Shown here one piece after another: positions 1 through 10,826 of a stretch of 64,000 nucleotides of DNA (position 1 is its first letter; every line of letters starts with the position of its first letter). The notes under the pieces are model-generated. The model was not told the DNA's origin. It was given only the letters and a program-made list of their open reading frames with translations, and ran no database searches. The stretch is from Omphiscola glabra. Taxonomy: Eukaryota > Mollusca > Gastropoda > Lymnaeidae. Where the stretch lies: positions 9,319,981 to 9,383,980 of the forward strand of contig OZ024807.1 of NCBI GenBank assembly GCA_964017045.1. The letters run 5' to 3'. A program made the position numbers and the translations under genes.

Positions 1-370
1 TCCACTCGAGATACTACCAGCTGTTCTGACCACAAAATGATTTCCCGAACGTTTTGCCACAGACCAATTTTTGGAGAAAACAAAAACTCAACGAATTTAG
101 GAGACTGAAAGCAATATGTGCAATAAACTCAGAACACATTTTTTTACCTGGATTTTACACACAAAAAACCTGCGTTTATTAGATGAAGAAATTTATAAAA
201 ATAAATTAATTAAATTCATCATTTTAAAACTATATTATGATATTTTAATACATTTTTCTCGCTCTATCTGAAATTAGAACCACCCATCTTTTTCCAATTT
301 AACAGTAAATATTCTAAAGAATTAGCAACATTATTCATTCTATTTAAAGTATACGTGTATACTGTTTTGT
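1..370. other. non-coding AT-rich flank
   Basis: No convincing coding signal on either strand and no clear repeat boundary. The stretch is AT-rich with short homopolymers and ends where a dispersed repeat begins. Confidence 0.5.
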
Positions 371-778
371 ACCGGTACGATGTAGATTAAATGAAATGTT
401 CAAAAAGGGTACACTGATGAAAAGAAGCTCTACACACACACAGTAAACACAGCTCTGTCTCGTAGCAAAAATAAAACACGCTCCAAGTATCTCGTGATAT
501 GTGATCTGCTCCTAAATCTCTCGTGTCTATCGGTCTTATATAGTCGGTTTCTTTCAATGATTCCAGAAACATAATACACACTGTACTCGCTTCCGGCTAT
601 TTCTACAATTTTCTACAATATTCGAAGGAAACGGACACTATTTTTGTTAGTTGTAAACAAGGTCGAGAGAGACTATTTTTAGCTACCCAGACATTAAATG
701 CGGCGTCTAGATTGGGGTCAGGTAGAGTTCGTTCACTGTGAAAGCATGAAGAAAACAAGTCGCCTAAATAACAACTTA
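371..778 (+). repeat. dispersed repeat, copy 1 (about 400 bp)
   Basis: By eye this aligns along its length, in the same orientation, with 56411-56822. Shared landmarks are ACCGGTACGATGT at the left, a CTACACACACA run, a TATATAGTCGG motif in the middle and GTCGAGAGAGACTATTTT near the right. No long open frame, poly-A tail or clear terminal inverted repeat is visible. The internal TATATAG would suit an LTR or a non-autonomous element, but no partner LTR or coding region is present, so the class is unknown. Confidence 0.65.
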
Positions 779-1984
779 CGTATGCCTTTTACCCCGTATG
801 GAGCAGAGACGTCTGCAAGAATTCTCCATTCATCTCGCTCCTGTGCTTTCCTTTCCAATTGCTTTCTGGTGTTTCCCATACTTTTCTTTTGGATTATATG
901 TTAAGGATTGTCTGGTAATGTTATCTGGGGGTTTGCCAAGAGTGTATCTTGTCGAACTCCATATTTCCATATGATGTCTTAATCAATATGCTACTGGTAT
1001 GTCTTTTCCGGTAAGTCTATGTTGGTGATGGTGTTTGGCCATTTGATGTTCATGATCTTTCTATAATACAGCAAGTGTTTCCGAAGATCTGTACTTTTTG
1101 CGCCACGTTCGCTGTTCTCCAATTTTCGTCTCCATATTGTAGGACTGTTTTGACGTTAGTGTTTTAGATTCTAAATTTTTTTCAGCAAAATTCTCACTCC
1201 AATTGGGCTTCATTTCAACAGTATAAAGTTCTGTGTGCATATGCTTTTTTTTAAAATAGTTTTTTTATGTTTGTAAATGGTCCGAAGAATCACAAGAAAC
1301 AACCAAACATGCCCTGGAACAAAATTTGACATGGTCATATATCTTGACCTATAAATGGTTCTTGGAAAGTTTGGTCATAATCCCCTTTATCCGAAAATCT
1401 GTAATTTAAATAATAGTAAAATGTAGTGGATAAAGAATAAAATGTAGAGGATAAAGGGAGAATCTTATGACTTCGAGGCACGTCACAGAAGCTTTTTTTT
1501 TTGGCTGTGTGTCTTTTTAATAAGCCTTTGTCTAGACAATGAGCTTCCAAAAACCCTACAAAAGGAAGGTCTTCTGTATGCTTTTGTTTGCTGCATGCAT
1601 TTTTTATAAGCTTTATTCTATAAGTTTTAGAGAGGGAAAAAAAAAATTGAATTAAGATTTTCAATAGAGGTTAGCTGTATAATGCAATCACATTCTTAAA
1701 TATACGGAAATATGTGTTGAGCTATTTTAAGAAAGTACAGTTCATTCCTTGGTACAGAGGGTGTTGAACATTAGATTAGAATTATCACACCGTTTACGTG
1801 CGGGCATTAGGGATGCATTGGAATAATTAAGGTCTTACTGTCATAGAGGTTCGTTTATTAATTTGCATTAGCAAATGTATACAGTAGATGTGCGTGTGTG
1901 GGTGTCGAAGGGAGGATCGCTTGTGATTGAGTCCCAGATGAGCGTTTAGTAAAACTACGTCGTTGAATGGGCGGGTGCACTTTA
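779..1984. other. non-coding stretch
   Basis: Short open frames only, with no domain-like peptide, splice-bounded exon or repeat array recognised. A minus-strand frame at 1335-1664 (109 codons) is lysine/phenylalanine-rich translation of AT-rich DNA and is not supported as a gene. Confidence 0.5.
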
Positions 1985-2441
1985 AGAGTATAGCAATTTC
2001 TCAGTGGCACCATTTGCTACGCAGGTAATACTTTCAGTCTGTGGTATAGTTAATGATGGTCTTGAGTTCAATCCCCACCAAATCCCAGTCAAGCAAAAAC
2101 ACCACCAGCACCCCGGGTGGATGGGACCCGTTAACCTTGGACGGCAACTCATCTAAGAGAAGGCAACTCTGAATTCAAACCCGGAGGTGGAGTCCCCAAA
2201 GGCGGATAACATTGATACGATGAAACATTCCGACAACTCCTGCGACGCCACTGGTGCCAAGTTGTATCATCCACATGATGTTCCTTTGGAGTCATCCAGC
2301 GGCGTGGAGAGAGACGATTTGCTGTTGGGAACCAGCTAATAATCCTAGAAAGAATAATCCCAGGCCATGTGGATTTCGTCCAGCGAATTCCATACCATCG
2401 TCACCTAATGACGGACGGATGCCAGCAAAAAAAAAAAATGG
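1985..2441 (+). repeat. SINE-like element, copy 1
   Basis: A tRNA-derived head is suggested by a B-box-like GAGTTCAATCCCC near 2062. It is followed by a conserved body (CACCCCGGGTGGATGGGACC, then CATCTAAGAGAAGGCAA, then ACCCGGAGGTGGAGTCCCC). The region ends in an A-rich run at about 2429-2440. The body recurs in reverse orientation at 59904-60052. A Pol III SINE is the best reading; the exact ends and the family are not established. Confidence 0.6.
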
Positions 2442-5364
2442 TATAGTTTAACTTTTTTTGGTAATAAAATTAGTTGCGTGCCTTACATCCATTATACGTT
2501 TCTTAAATGCCAAACACATTAAGTTTCTGTCTATCTATTTTTGTTACAGTCATCAGTTACTGACACCGGAGTGTTACAGTTAAATAGGTTTCAGGAGGCT
2601 GAACGTTGAAAAAAAACCAACGTTCAACGTCATATCCGCATTCGTCAATAGGGAGATGTTTATGTTTATTTAGTTTTCTGGCTTAAAATTGTTTTTAAAG
2701 ATCGCGCAATAAAGATTTTAAATGTTTATCCATGTATCTTTTTAGATCTACTATATACATGAGAAATTATATCTATTTTTACCGGATGCAACATAAACAA
2801 ATGGATATAGATTATCCTTCGGATACATAATTGGTGCACTTTATATCTAGAGGGAAACGCTGACGGGGTTTAAATTATTTTTTTTTAGATATCCTTCTGG
2901 GAATTTTAGATCTACGTAGCGTTTTTTATATATAGGACATTAAAATAAAATTACAATTAATGGATATGTAGATCTATACCAAACTTGGTACAGATGCACT
3001 TAAAAACATATAGTTAAAAACTGAAAGATTTTGCACTAGTGAATTTCATCATTTTTTGCGGTCAGGGACTCTAATTTCATTCCTGATATACCCTTTTATT
3101 ACGTACATTTTTCATCTGAATTTGATGGGACAGATTTTTCATTTTGAAAATGAACATTTACTTCATTCATTACTTAAGGTCCCTATCTCATCGATAATTA
3201 CAGCGTCTTTGCGAGGTGGGGGGGGGGGGGGGGGCTTATTTTAACCTTAAGGGAAAACGTCTAAAATTAAGGCATTTTGTTTTTGGATGTTTTAGTATTC
3301 CAATAATGATTACATGCAAAAAGTCATTTTTTTTTACAAATCTTTTTTTTTTAAAATAACTTTTTATAGTTTATAGTAGTTTCTACCTTATTTTTGATTG
3401 TTTGATTAAAAAATAATTAAGATTATATAACAGTCCCTTTTATATATTTCTTAGGATTCTATAAGTCTCTATGATTTTAATCAAATATTATTAATTTAGA
3501 TTTAAAGATTATTTTTTTTCTGGAGGTTTCTAGAAGTTTCAATTGAGCACAGGAGGCTCTGTGGTGTATTTTACTTATAACATATAATTTTTTTTTTTCA
3601 ATTTAATTACTTTCTGCACACATTTAAAATGTTGTCCGCCTTTAAAAAGGTTTCCGAAGGTCGTTTGCACTTGTGGTGTTGACGTCAGAGCTAAGCCGCC
3701 CACTTAAAAAACGGTCTGATTCTACAACAAAAAATATATTATTGTATTAGTCCAGAAAGAGCCGGGGGTGTGGTGTAGGACTTTCTGGTGGACTGTCGTA
3801 GGAATATATTAAAGAAAATGAGAAGTTCACTTTTTTTTAAACACTTGGACCCCTCGAGTATTTTTTGACGTGGCAACAACACAAATTAAATAGGATATAC
3901 GGACACAAAAAAACTAACTGATTTTTCAGTAGAAACAAAGTCTTTTAAAATTCAGCTTCTGGTCAAATGAAGTGAATTTCTCCTAAAATACGTGATCATT
4001 TCTTAATTATAAGCATGAAACTGTAAAAGGTAACATTTGTATTCAATAACTTTCAGAAACTATATCTTGAAAATAGAAAAATGATTTTTTAGACAAAATA
4101 TGTTAAAAAATAAAACTAATTACACAGAAAAACAATTCCAAAAATAACTTGAGCGTACTTCTGTGATGGATGTGTTTCTACATCACTTGCATAAATTAGA
4201 AAAAGTTTCGTGACGCATGCGTGTTACTGGCTTGCTGGGGTTGCAACGAGAACAGAGGGGGGCAATGGCATTAGGTCTTTACGCTAAGTGGAAATCTGAT
4301 CCAACTAGCTGGTCGGTTAACTGTTAGAGACATACATTTGTGAATCTTTGCATAACCACGCGTTTAAGCCTGGTTGTCGTCATATAATTTCAGGGTAAAA
4401 ACAAAAGAAGGTAGATAACCGTGGTGACCGTTCGTGTGAATAATGTGTTTGTGAACTGTGTTTATTGGACTTGGGGTTACTCAAAATATGACACAAGGGT
4501 TTCGGAATGTTGGTGATCTTGGACTTAAGGTTGAGAAAAGCTGTGCAATTTGGATGGCCTACATTTTTCTAATCCTTTACAAGTCTAAATCTATCTACTC
4601 TTTACAAGTTTAATACCTTATTTCTGAAAAATGTTTTCTCTGATAGTACCTTCATATCTTTCTATTACCTAGATCACCTTCATATCTCTCCATTGCCTAT
4701 ATCACATTCATATCTCTCTATAACCTATACCATACTCACGTCGCTCGCATATTTCTCCAACATTAATTTAATCTTTCTCTTACTTTTTTTCTCCCCCTTT
4801 CATTGATATATTTTCATTCTTCAAAGTGGGAAAGGCTCGAAAATAACGATGACCTGAAATGTCTAAAAACTTGGATTTTGTCCTTTGTGTTCAACCTAGC
4901 CAACCCTGCCCCTCACGCCGACCAGCCCCCTCCTTTCCTTCTAGGCTAAACTGCGGTCGTTAACACAAGAAGCAAATAGCAAGAGAAGCAATGTCTATAT
5001 CCAGTACCTGTCCTGTCAGGCAAGATTTATAAATCAAGGTGGAGAGAGGGGAGGGGGACGCCCTGGAGACGCTGTTAACGCAGATCCACGTTGTCCACGT
5101 GCTGACTTTAACAATCTGCTTATAAGCAAACATTTCGTTTAAGACTCGGGCTAGTATTGCGTGATCAGTCTGCTTCTAGTTTTGAAAGATTTTGTAATTA
5201 ATTGTGACTCATAAACGTAATAAATAATACATTAGAGGAAACAACAACGTAAATTGTAACAAACCATGAGAAAAAAAAAGGGTTTTCGTATAAAGGCTGT
5301 ATAAATGTAATATTAAGAAATGAAAAGGGGGGGGGGGTGATGAGCATTTGAAAAAAAAAAAAAA
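2442..5364. other. non-coding AT-rich intergenic DNA
   Basis: No gene recognised. It contains homopolymer runs, including an 18-base G run around 3217-3234, and many T runs. Short frames here are not coding-like. Confidence 0.5.
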
Positions 5365-5775
5365 AAGTGGAATCCCAATTAGTGCTCCCCTAAAAGCTCG
5401 CAATGACGCATTTTTTTCCCCACGCCCCTGAACTATATTAATATTTTAAGGGCCCACCCACTTCTATACAACAGATTTATTTCACCAACAGCATCAGGAA
5501 AAACAGAAGAAAATTGTACGCACCAAACGCAATTGTGATGTTTTTTTTTTGTTTTTTCAAGAATCTCATTTAGCGCAGTTATCGTGAGTTTTCCTTTACG
5601 CTCTCGAAGCAATACAGGAAAAACATATTTTGGAGGGTTGAGGTGGGAGTAGACATTTAAAAAAAAAAAATGTGTTGTGATCGGCAACTAGGCTGTGGGC
5701 CAAGTTTCAGCGCGATAGGTTGACGGGAAGTGGGTGACCACTAGCCGACTGAAGATTTCGCCCCAGCCAATAATC
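5365..5775. repeat. dispersed repeat family R, copy 1
   Basis: Matches 55520-56170 in the same orientation. Shared landmarks: AAGCTCGCAA followed by CCCACGCCCCTGAACTAT, a TGCGCACCAAA-type block, CAGGAAAAAC, and GCGATAGGTTGACGGGAAG followed by ACTAGCCG. The second copy is interrupted by a LINE fragment. No coding potential; element class unknown. Confidence 0.55.
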
Positions 5776-6215
5776 CACCACCTCATGCAGCCACGAATAA
5801 AAGCGAATTCAATATCAACGGTTTTTAAAATGTTAAATTTCGCTGGGAAGATTAATGTGATGACATTCACCTGAAGCAATGGATTAACCATTATTAGCCA
5901 AAAACGCCGACTATAACAGTAGTCCGTAAAAAAAATAACAACGGTAACCTCTATGTTAACAAGCCTTTTCCAAACAATATCAGATACATAATCTAGGCCA
6001 TTTGTTAACATCTATTTCAAGCAAATCTCCAGGGCTCTTCTCCGAGACGCCCGTGACCGACATTTCAAATCATATTTTACAGTTTCGAGCTTTTTTTTTT
6101 TTTTACAACGCGAATTCATAATAATATGATGCTTCCTCTTCATTTTATTTGTAAATCATTGCCTAAACATGCGTTAATGGATGTAAAGTGTTTCAATTCT
6201 TCTTGACAATTGAGC

Positions 6216-6468
6216 CATTTCATAATATTTCAGAATATTTCATATATAGTTCATACTATTTCATAATAGTTCATATATATTTAATAATACTTCATAATAT
6301 TTCATAATATTTCATAGTATTTCATATTTCAGAATACGTCATATATATTTTATAATGTTTCATTTTTCAAATATATTTCATAATATTTTATTATATTTCA
6401 TAATATTATAATATTTCATAATATTTTATAATATTTCATATAAATTTCATAATATATCATATATATTT
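6216..6468. repeat. degenerate TTTCATAATA-type AT repeat
   Basis: Irregular reiteration of ATTTCATAATATTTCATA-like words with variable spacing. It is a low-complexity tract in the 5' flank of the Ig-SRCR gene. Confidence 0.7.
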
Positions 6469-7313
6469 CTCCTGTGAAATTAATCTGACATTTTTGATAA
6501 TTTGAATGAACTTATATATAAATTTAGTAGGGGGAAAAAGACTTAAATTTATTTTTATTTTAAATTAACAATCTACAAAATATGATGTGATTCAAAGTTC
6601 TCACGGTAATGTATCGATCGATGCAACAGTTGATCAATAATATGCAATCAATATAACATCATATGTGAGAGAACTTCCAAAATGCTAGCTCTTACATTTT
6701 TCCTTGTAATACATCTTCAAAACAAAGCACAGTTTCTTAAACTCACTTTCCTTTTAAACGACACGTTTAAAATGTTGTGTCCTTAATCCAGGTGTCAGGT
6801 GTCAGTTTTTAAAACAAAAGGAGGGGGGAGGGGCATGTAAAACAGATGTGTTTTTTCTCCTGCATATTCTCTGGCGGTTAGTTAGTTCCCGTCGTCTTCT
6901 ACTGCACACAACTCCTGTGCCTTAAAGAGCTTGTCTCTCCATTGTTCTATTACCGTGATTCTGGGGGGAACATAGCACAACGTCGCAGATACGCCTCAAC
7001 ATCTGCTGTGGAGCATGATAGAATTTCGTGGTGACCGAGCTTTACATGTGATACCACGAGATCAGAAGTTGCTTTCGCAAGGAATCATCGCGGGATACAA
7101 ACTGACCCCTGCTGGATGTACACTGACCGTCGCAAGGCATCCCCAAATCGGGCGAACTTCTATGCCACCTGTGTCGTTGTGCAAAAGAAATTCTACAAAG
7201 ACCTTCAAAGAGAACGATTAAATCAGACTGCCCGGAGCTGTTTACAAACAATTTGTTTAGAGACTGCACTGGAACTTTTTGCTTACAGCAATACGTTTAA
7301 CTGCAACGCACGG

Positions 7314-7323
7314 TTTATAAGTA
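7314..7323 (+). promoter_or_regulatory. possible TATA box of the Ig-SRCR gene
   Basis: TTTATAAGTA lies about 100 bases upstream of the chosen ATG at 7421. A start site about 30 bases downstream would give a 5' UTR of roughly 75 bases. It is AT-rich context in an AT-rich genome, so this is only a candidate. Confidence 0.25.
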
Positions 7324-7420
7324 AAATATTGCTAAATTTAGATACTCTTCGGACGCTATTCGTCGCAGCTGAGAAAAGGTCACCTCCAACAAGCTAAGTA
7401 AGCTCTGGAATAGGTTCGTC

Positions 7421-8057
7421 ATGGGTGTACTACCATTTCAGTTATTTATCATGTTTATATTTGTACTTTTGATGGTGTGCCTGTCAATATTTTCGGAAGC
7501 GGTGCCGGCGGATTACTCAAAATCACGACAGGACTCAAGGTTTGAGGTGAGCAGAAAAAACAGCCGTCGTATTCGATTACGCCAGATTCGCATGCACGGG
7601 CACAGCAGCTACCAGCAATCTCAATACCTCCAAAGAGGATCGAGCGTGAGGAAAGGATCGAACTCCGCATTCGACGGAATGTCAGCTAAGCAGTTTACTT
7701 ACGCGCAGCCCGCAGCTGATCAGGAACAGACAAAGGCGACAGAACAAATTTCTCAACACAGCAAAGCTGAACACCAAGAGACTGTAGTTCAGGGTGCATT
7801 AAAGCTGACCAATGAGTCCACTACGGGTTTCCCTTTAAACCAGGCATCAGCAAGTTCAGACCTGCTGCAAGGAGGCGCGGACGTCCATTCTGAATATCAT
7901 GCGCTGAACGGTTCTGAACCCACGGGGGTCCCCGGCGTCGATTGGTCTATAATGGCTGACCCCGATACGGAACAGTCCGATCAGGGGTCAAGCGCTGACG
8001 ACGTCAGCAAAAAAGAAGTTGAAATGAAACATATGGCATCCATCGGAAACAATGGTG
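7421..8057 (+). CDS. Ig-SRCR gene exon 1: signal peptide and low-complexity segment
   Basis: Codons 1-212 plus one base. A hydrophobic core (residues about 6-25) followed by SEAVPADYS suggests cleavage near residue 27. The rest is basic, then Ser/Gln/Glu-rich, with two N-glycosylation sequons (NES, NGS) and no recognisable fold. The donor is G|GTAAGT, phase 1. FREP-type proteins as I know them go almost directly from leader to Ig, so this 185-residue insert is unusual. Confidence 0.8.
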
Positions 8058-9682
8058 GTAAGTCACGGTAACAAATCTCTGATTACAATTCATCGTGTTT
8101 CCCTAACGCGGCTTCAATGCTTCAAGGGCTCTCGAAACTTTCCTCGAAGACCCTGAAAGCTTTATTCCGAGGAGCGCAATGTGATTGGTGACCTAAGCTG
8201 GTATGACGAACGTTACCATTTAATACAAACTTGCATATACGCCTCCCTACATCTTGGACATTCTCATTTTGAGGATCTCACTGTGACTTTCAATAGTCAC
8301 ATCTATAGCTTTTCAAGACGATTTAAACATCAAAAAGAGTGGTTAGTTTCTAAAAAAAAAAAAAAGAAGCTATAATAGTTACTGACTCGGATAATACATG
8401 TTATATATTCATTAATAAGATGCATTTTCTAAATTTTTACTGAAGCGATAGACCCAAAATGTCTAGCTCTGCTTTTGATGACGTTCTCTTTTTGAGACAG
8501 CTTACTTTAATGCGAAAAGTGACCCCCATCTAAAATTGAAGAAGTGGAAAATATCTCGAATAGTTTTAATCGTAGTAATAATTATTTATTTATAAAAATG
8601 AAGAGTTGACTAGTGAAACTCCTTTATTAACAACCCATATACTTATGTTGTAACATTGTTCACTAGCCAAAATATAAACGTATAGCTTAAATATATATAT
8701 ATATATATATATTTTAAATGTTGGTGTACGTTTATATTTTTAAAATAATCAGTGTTCGAACACTGTCTGGTTTACAGGGAAGGACAAGGTCATTATGTTG
8801 ACGGCCAGCCCGCAAACAATCGTTCTAGGTGAGACCGACCACGTTGTAGTCACGTGTTCCGTCAACATGGCGCTGGTGGCGGGAGAAGCTAGCGTGCAGT
8901 TCCGACCAATGAGCGTCGAGATTGACAAGCACGACGGGCAGAGCCGCAAGCGATTGGCTGTTCTTAGCGCGATTCACGGAGCCATACCAATCAGAGACGA
9001 GCTGACCGAGAATGCTAGAATTTTCGGAAACGTGCCAATAAATTCAGTAAGCGAATACGTTTTAAAATCCTAAACTATTAAATGTACTGTGGTTACGTAA
9101 TATCCAAACTCAGATTTTACAACCTGTAACGAAATTTTAAAATACCGATTTCGATAAGTAAAATACAAATAAAAAAGGTATCATATTTAAATAGAAAACA
9201 CAAAACATTATAAGTTGTAAGGATTCTCCTCCCCCACTCCCTTACCTTGGCGGGGAATTCTAGAATTTATAAAATTGAAAACATTTGCACAGTTTGAATT
9301 CTACAATTACATTCAGGCGATATATTTAAAAAAAAAATAATTGCAGGAAACTGAACATTCTACCCCCTTACCTTTCCCCAACTATTTCTTTAATATCTGA
9401 CAATGTAAAGTTACTCATTTGCTATTGATAGATATATCTGAATCATGCTGCTAAGTACAAAGAACAATAATTCCAACCAACCACACACACCCACTGAACA
9501 TAGGTCAAGGCTAACATCACTTCGTTGGCCTCCCCCTCTTACACTAATTCAAAATAAAAAAATTCCTAGCCATTTTACGGTAATTATTTCCTCTAAGTAT
9601 TATGAGACATCGTGGCATCACGGAGATCGATTTGATGGGTTTGGAGGTTTTGACTTAATGGATGATTTTAGCTGCCATTAAT

Positions 9683-9747
<65 letters not shown>

Positions 9748-10791
9748 TAGATATATAATATATATACCCACGTTTTCAGGGAGAACCATGGACGATTTCA
9801 ATAGCGTGGTCTACCCCAAGTCCAGCGCTGGCCGGGACCTACCTGTGTAAACTGACGGCCCTGGGCAGCAACATGGCCCACGTCGACTACGCGTATTCAA
9901 AAACCGATGTCCACATCAAAGGTGAGTAACACGAGATTCGCACAAGTTCAAGCCGATTTCCCACCACCCCACCCCCCCCCCCCCCCACACCTTTTCCCGC
10001 TCGTCTCTTCCACCACAATCCAAACCTTCTGACATCTGAAATCTCAATCCCAGAGATTTCAAATAGTACGCGTACTTAGAAAACAAGTAGTGGCGCATTT
10101 AACTCAATTCATTGAATTGACACTTACAACTGAGTGTATGAATAAGTGAACGGTAAGTCTATGTTTGTCCGTAAGTTAATTTGTTTGATAAACTAAAGGC
10201 ACTTTTTAGGTTTCTGCTTTATTTCAATTGACCCAAAGATGGGAACAAGAAGCTTCTTTTTTTTTTTTTTTTTTAAATGATAAAACTGCAACCATTGCGT
10301 ACTAGCATTTAACAAATTTAAGAAGGCCCGATGGTAAAGATTAACTGAAAAAAAACTGGACCGCTAATCTCAGGTGTACGTTACTAGCTCGTATTGACTT
10401 CCTGCAAAGTGGATGCTGAATACGAACACATCGAATACACTAAATGGGGTATCGAAAGTTACTTGCTAACGATACAGTACAAAATAATAAGGAGAGTTCT
10501 GAGCATATCTGATTTGACATAAACAAAAAAGGATTTACCACGAAAGGTAAAGTTGGTGGTAGCATCTCATCGTGAGTCCGAGGTAGATACAACCTACTGC
10601 CCCCCCCCCCCCAAAGTCTTACTGGAATGTTCGCTTGGTAGCTTGAATTCAGTCAACGGTACCTTAATTTGATGACCTACTTTACTGAACAGGCCCTGTG
10701 GACGTTTTGATTTGTGACCGTATTTAAACTGCTTTTATTAATAGATTAAGTTATGGAGGCATAGTTATCCATAGAACACAAAAGAGACATC

Positions 10792-10826
<35 letters not shown>

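Noticed and set aside
7015..7397. Overlapping short frames just upstream of the Ig-SRCR ATG
   Set aside because: No domain, signal peptide or splice support; they cover the likely promoter and 5' UTR.
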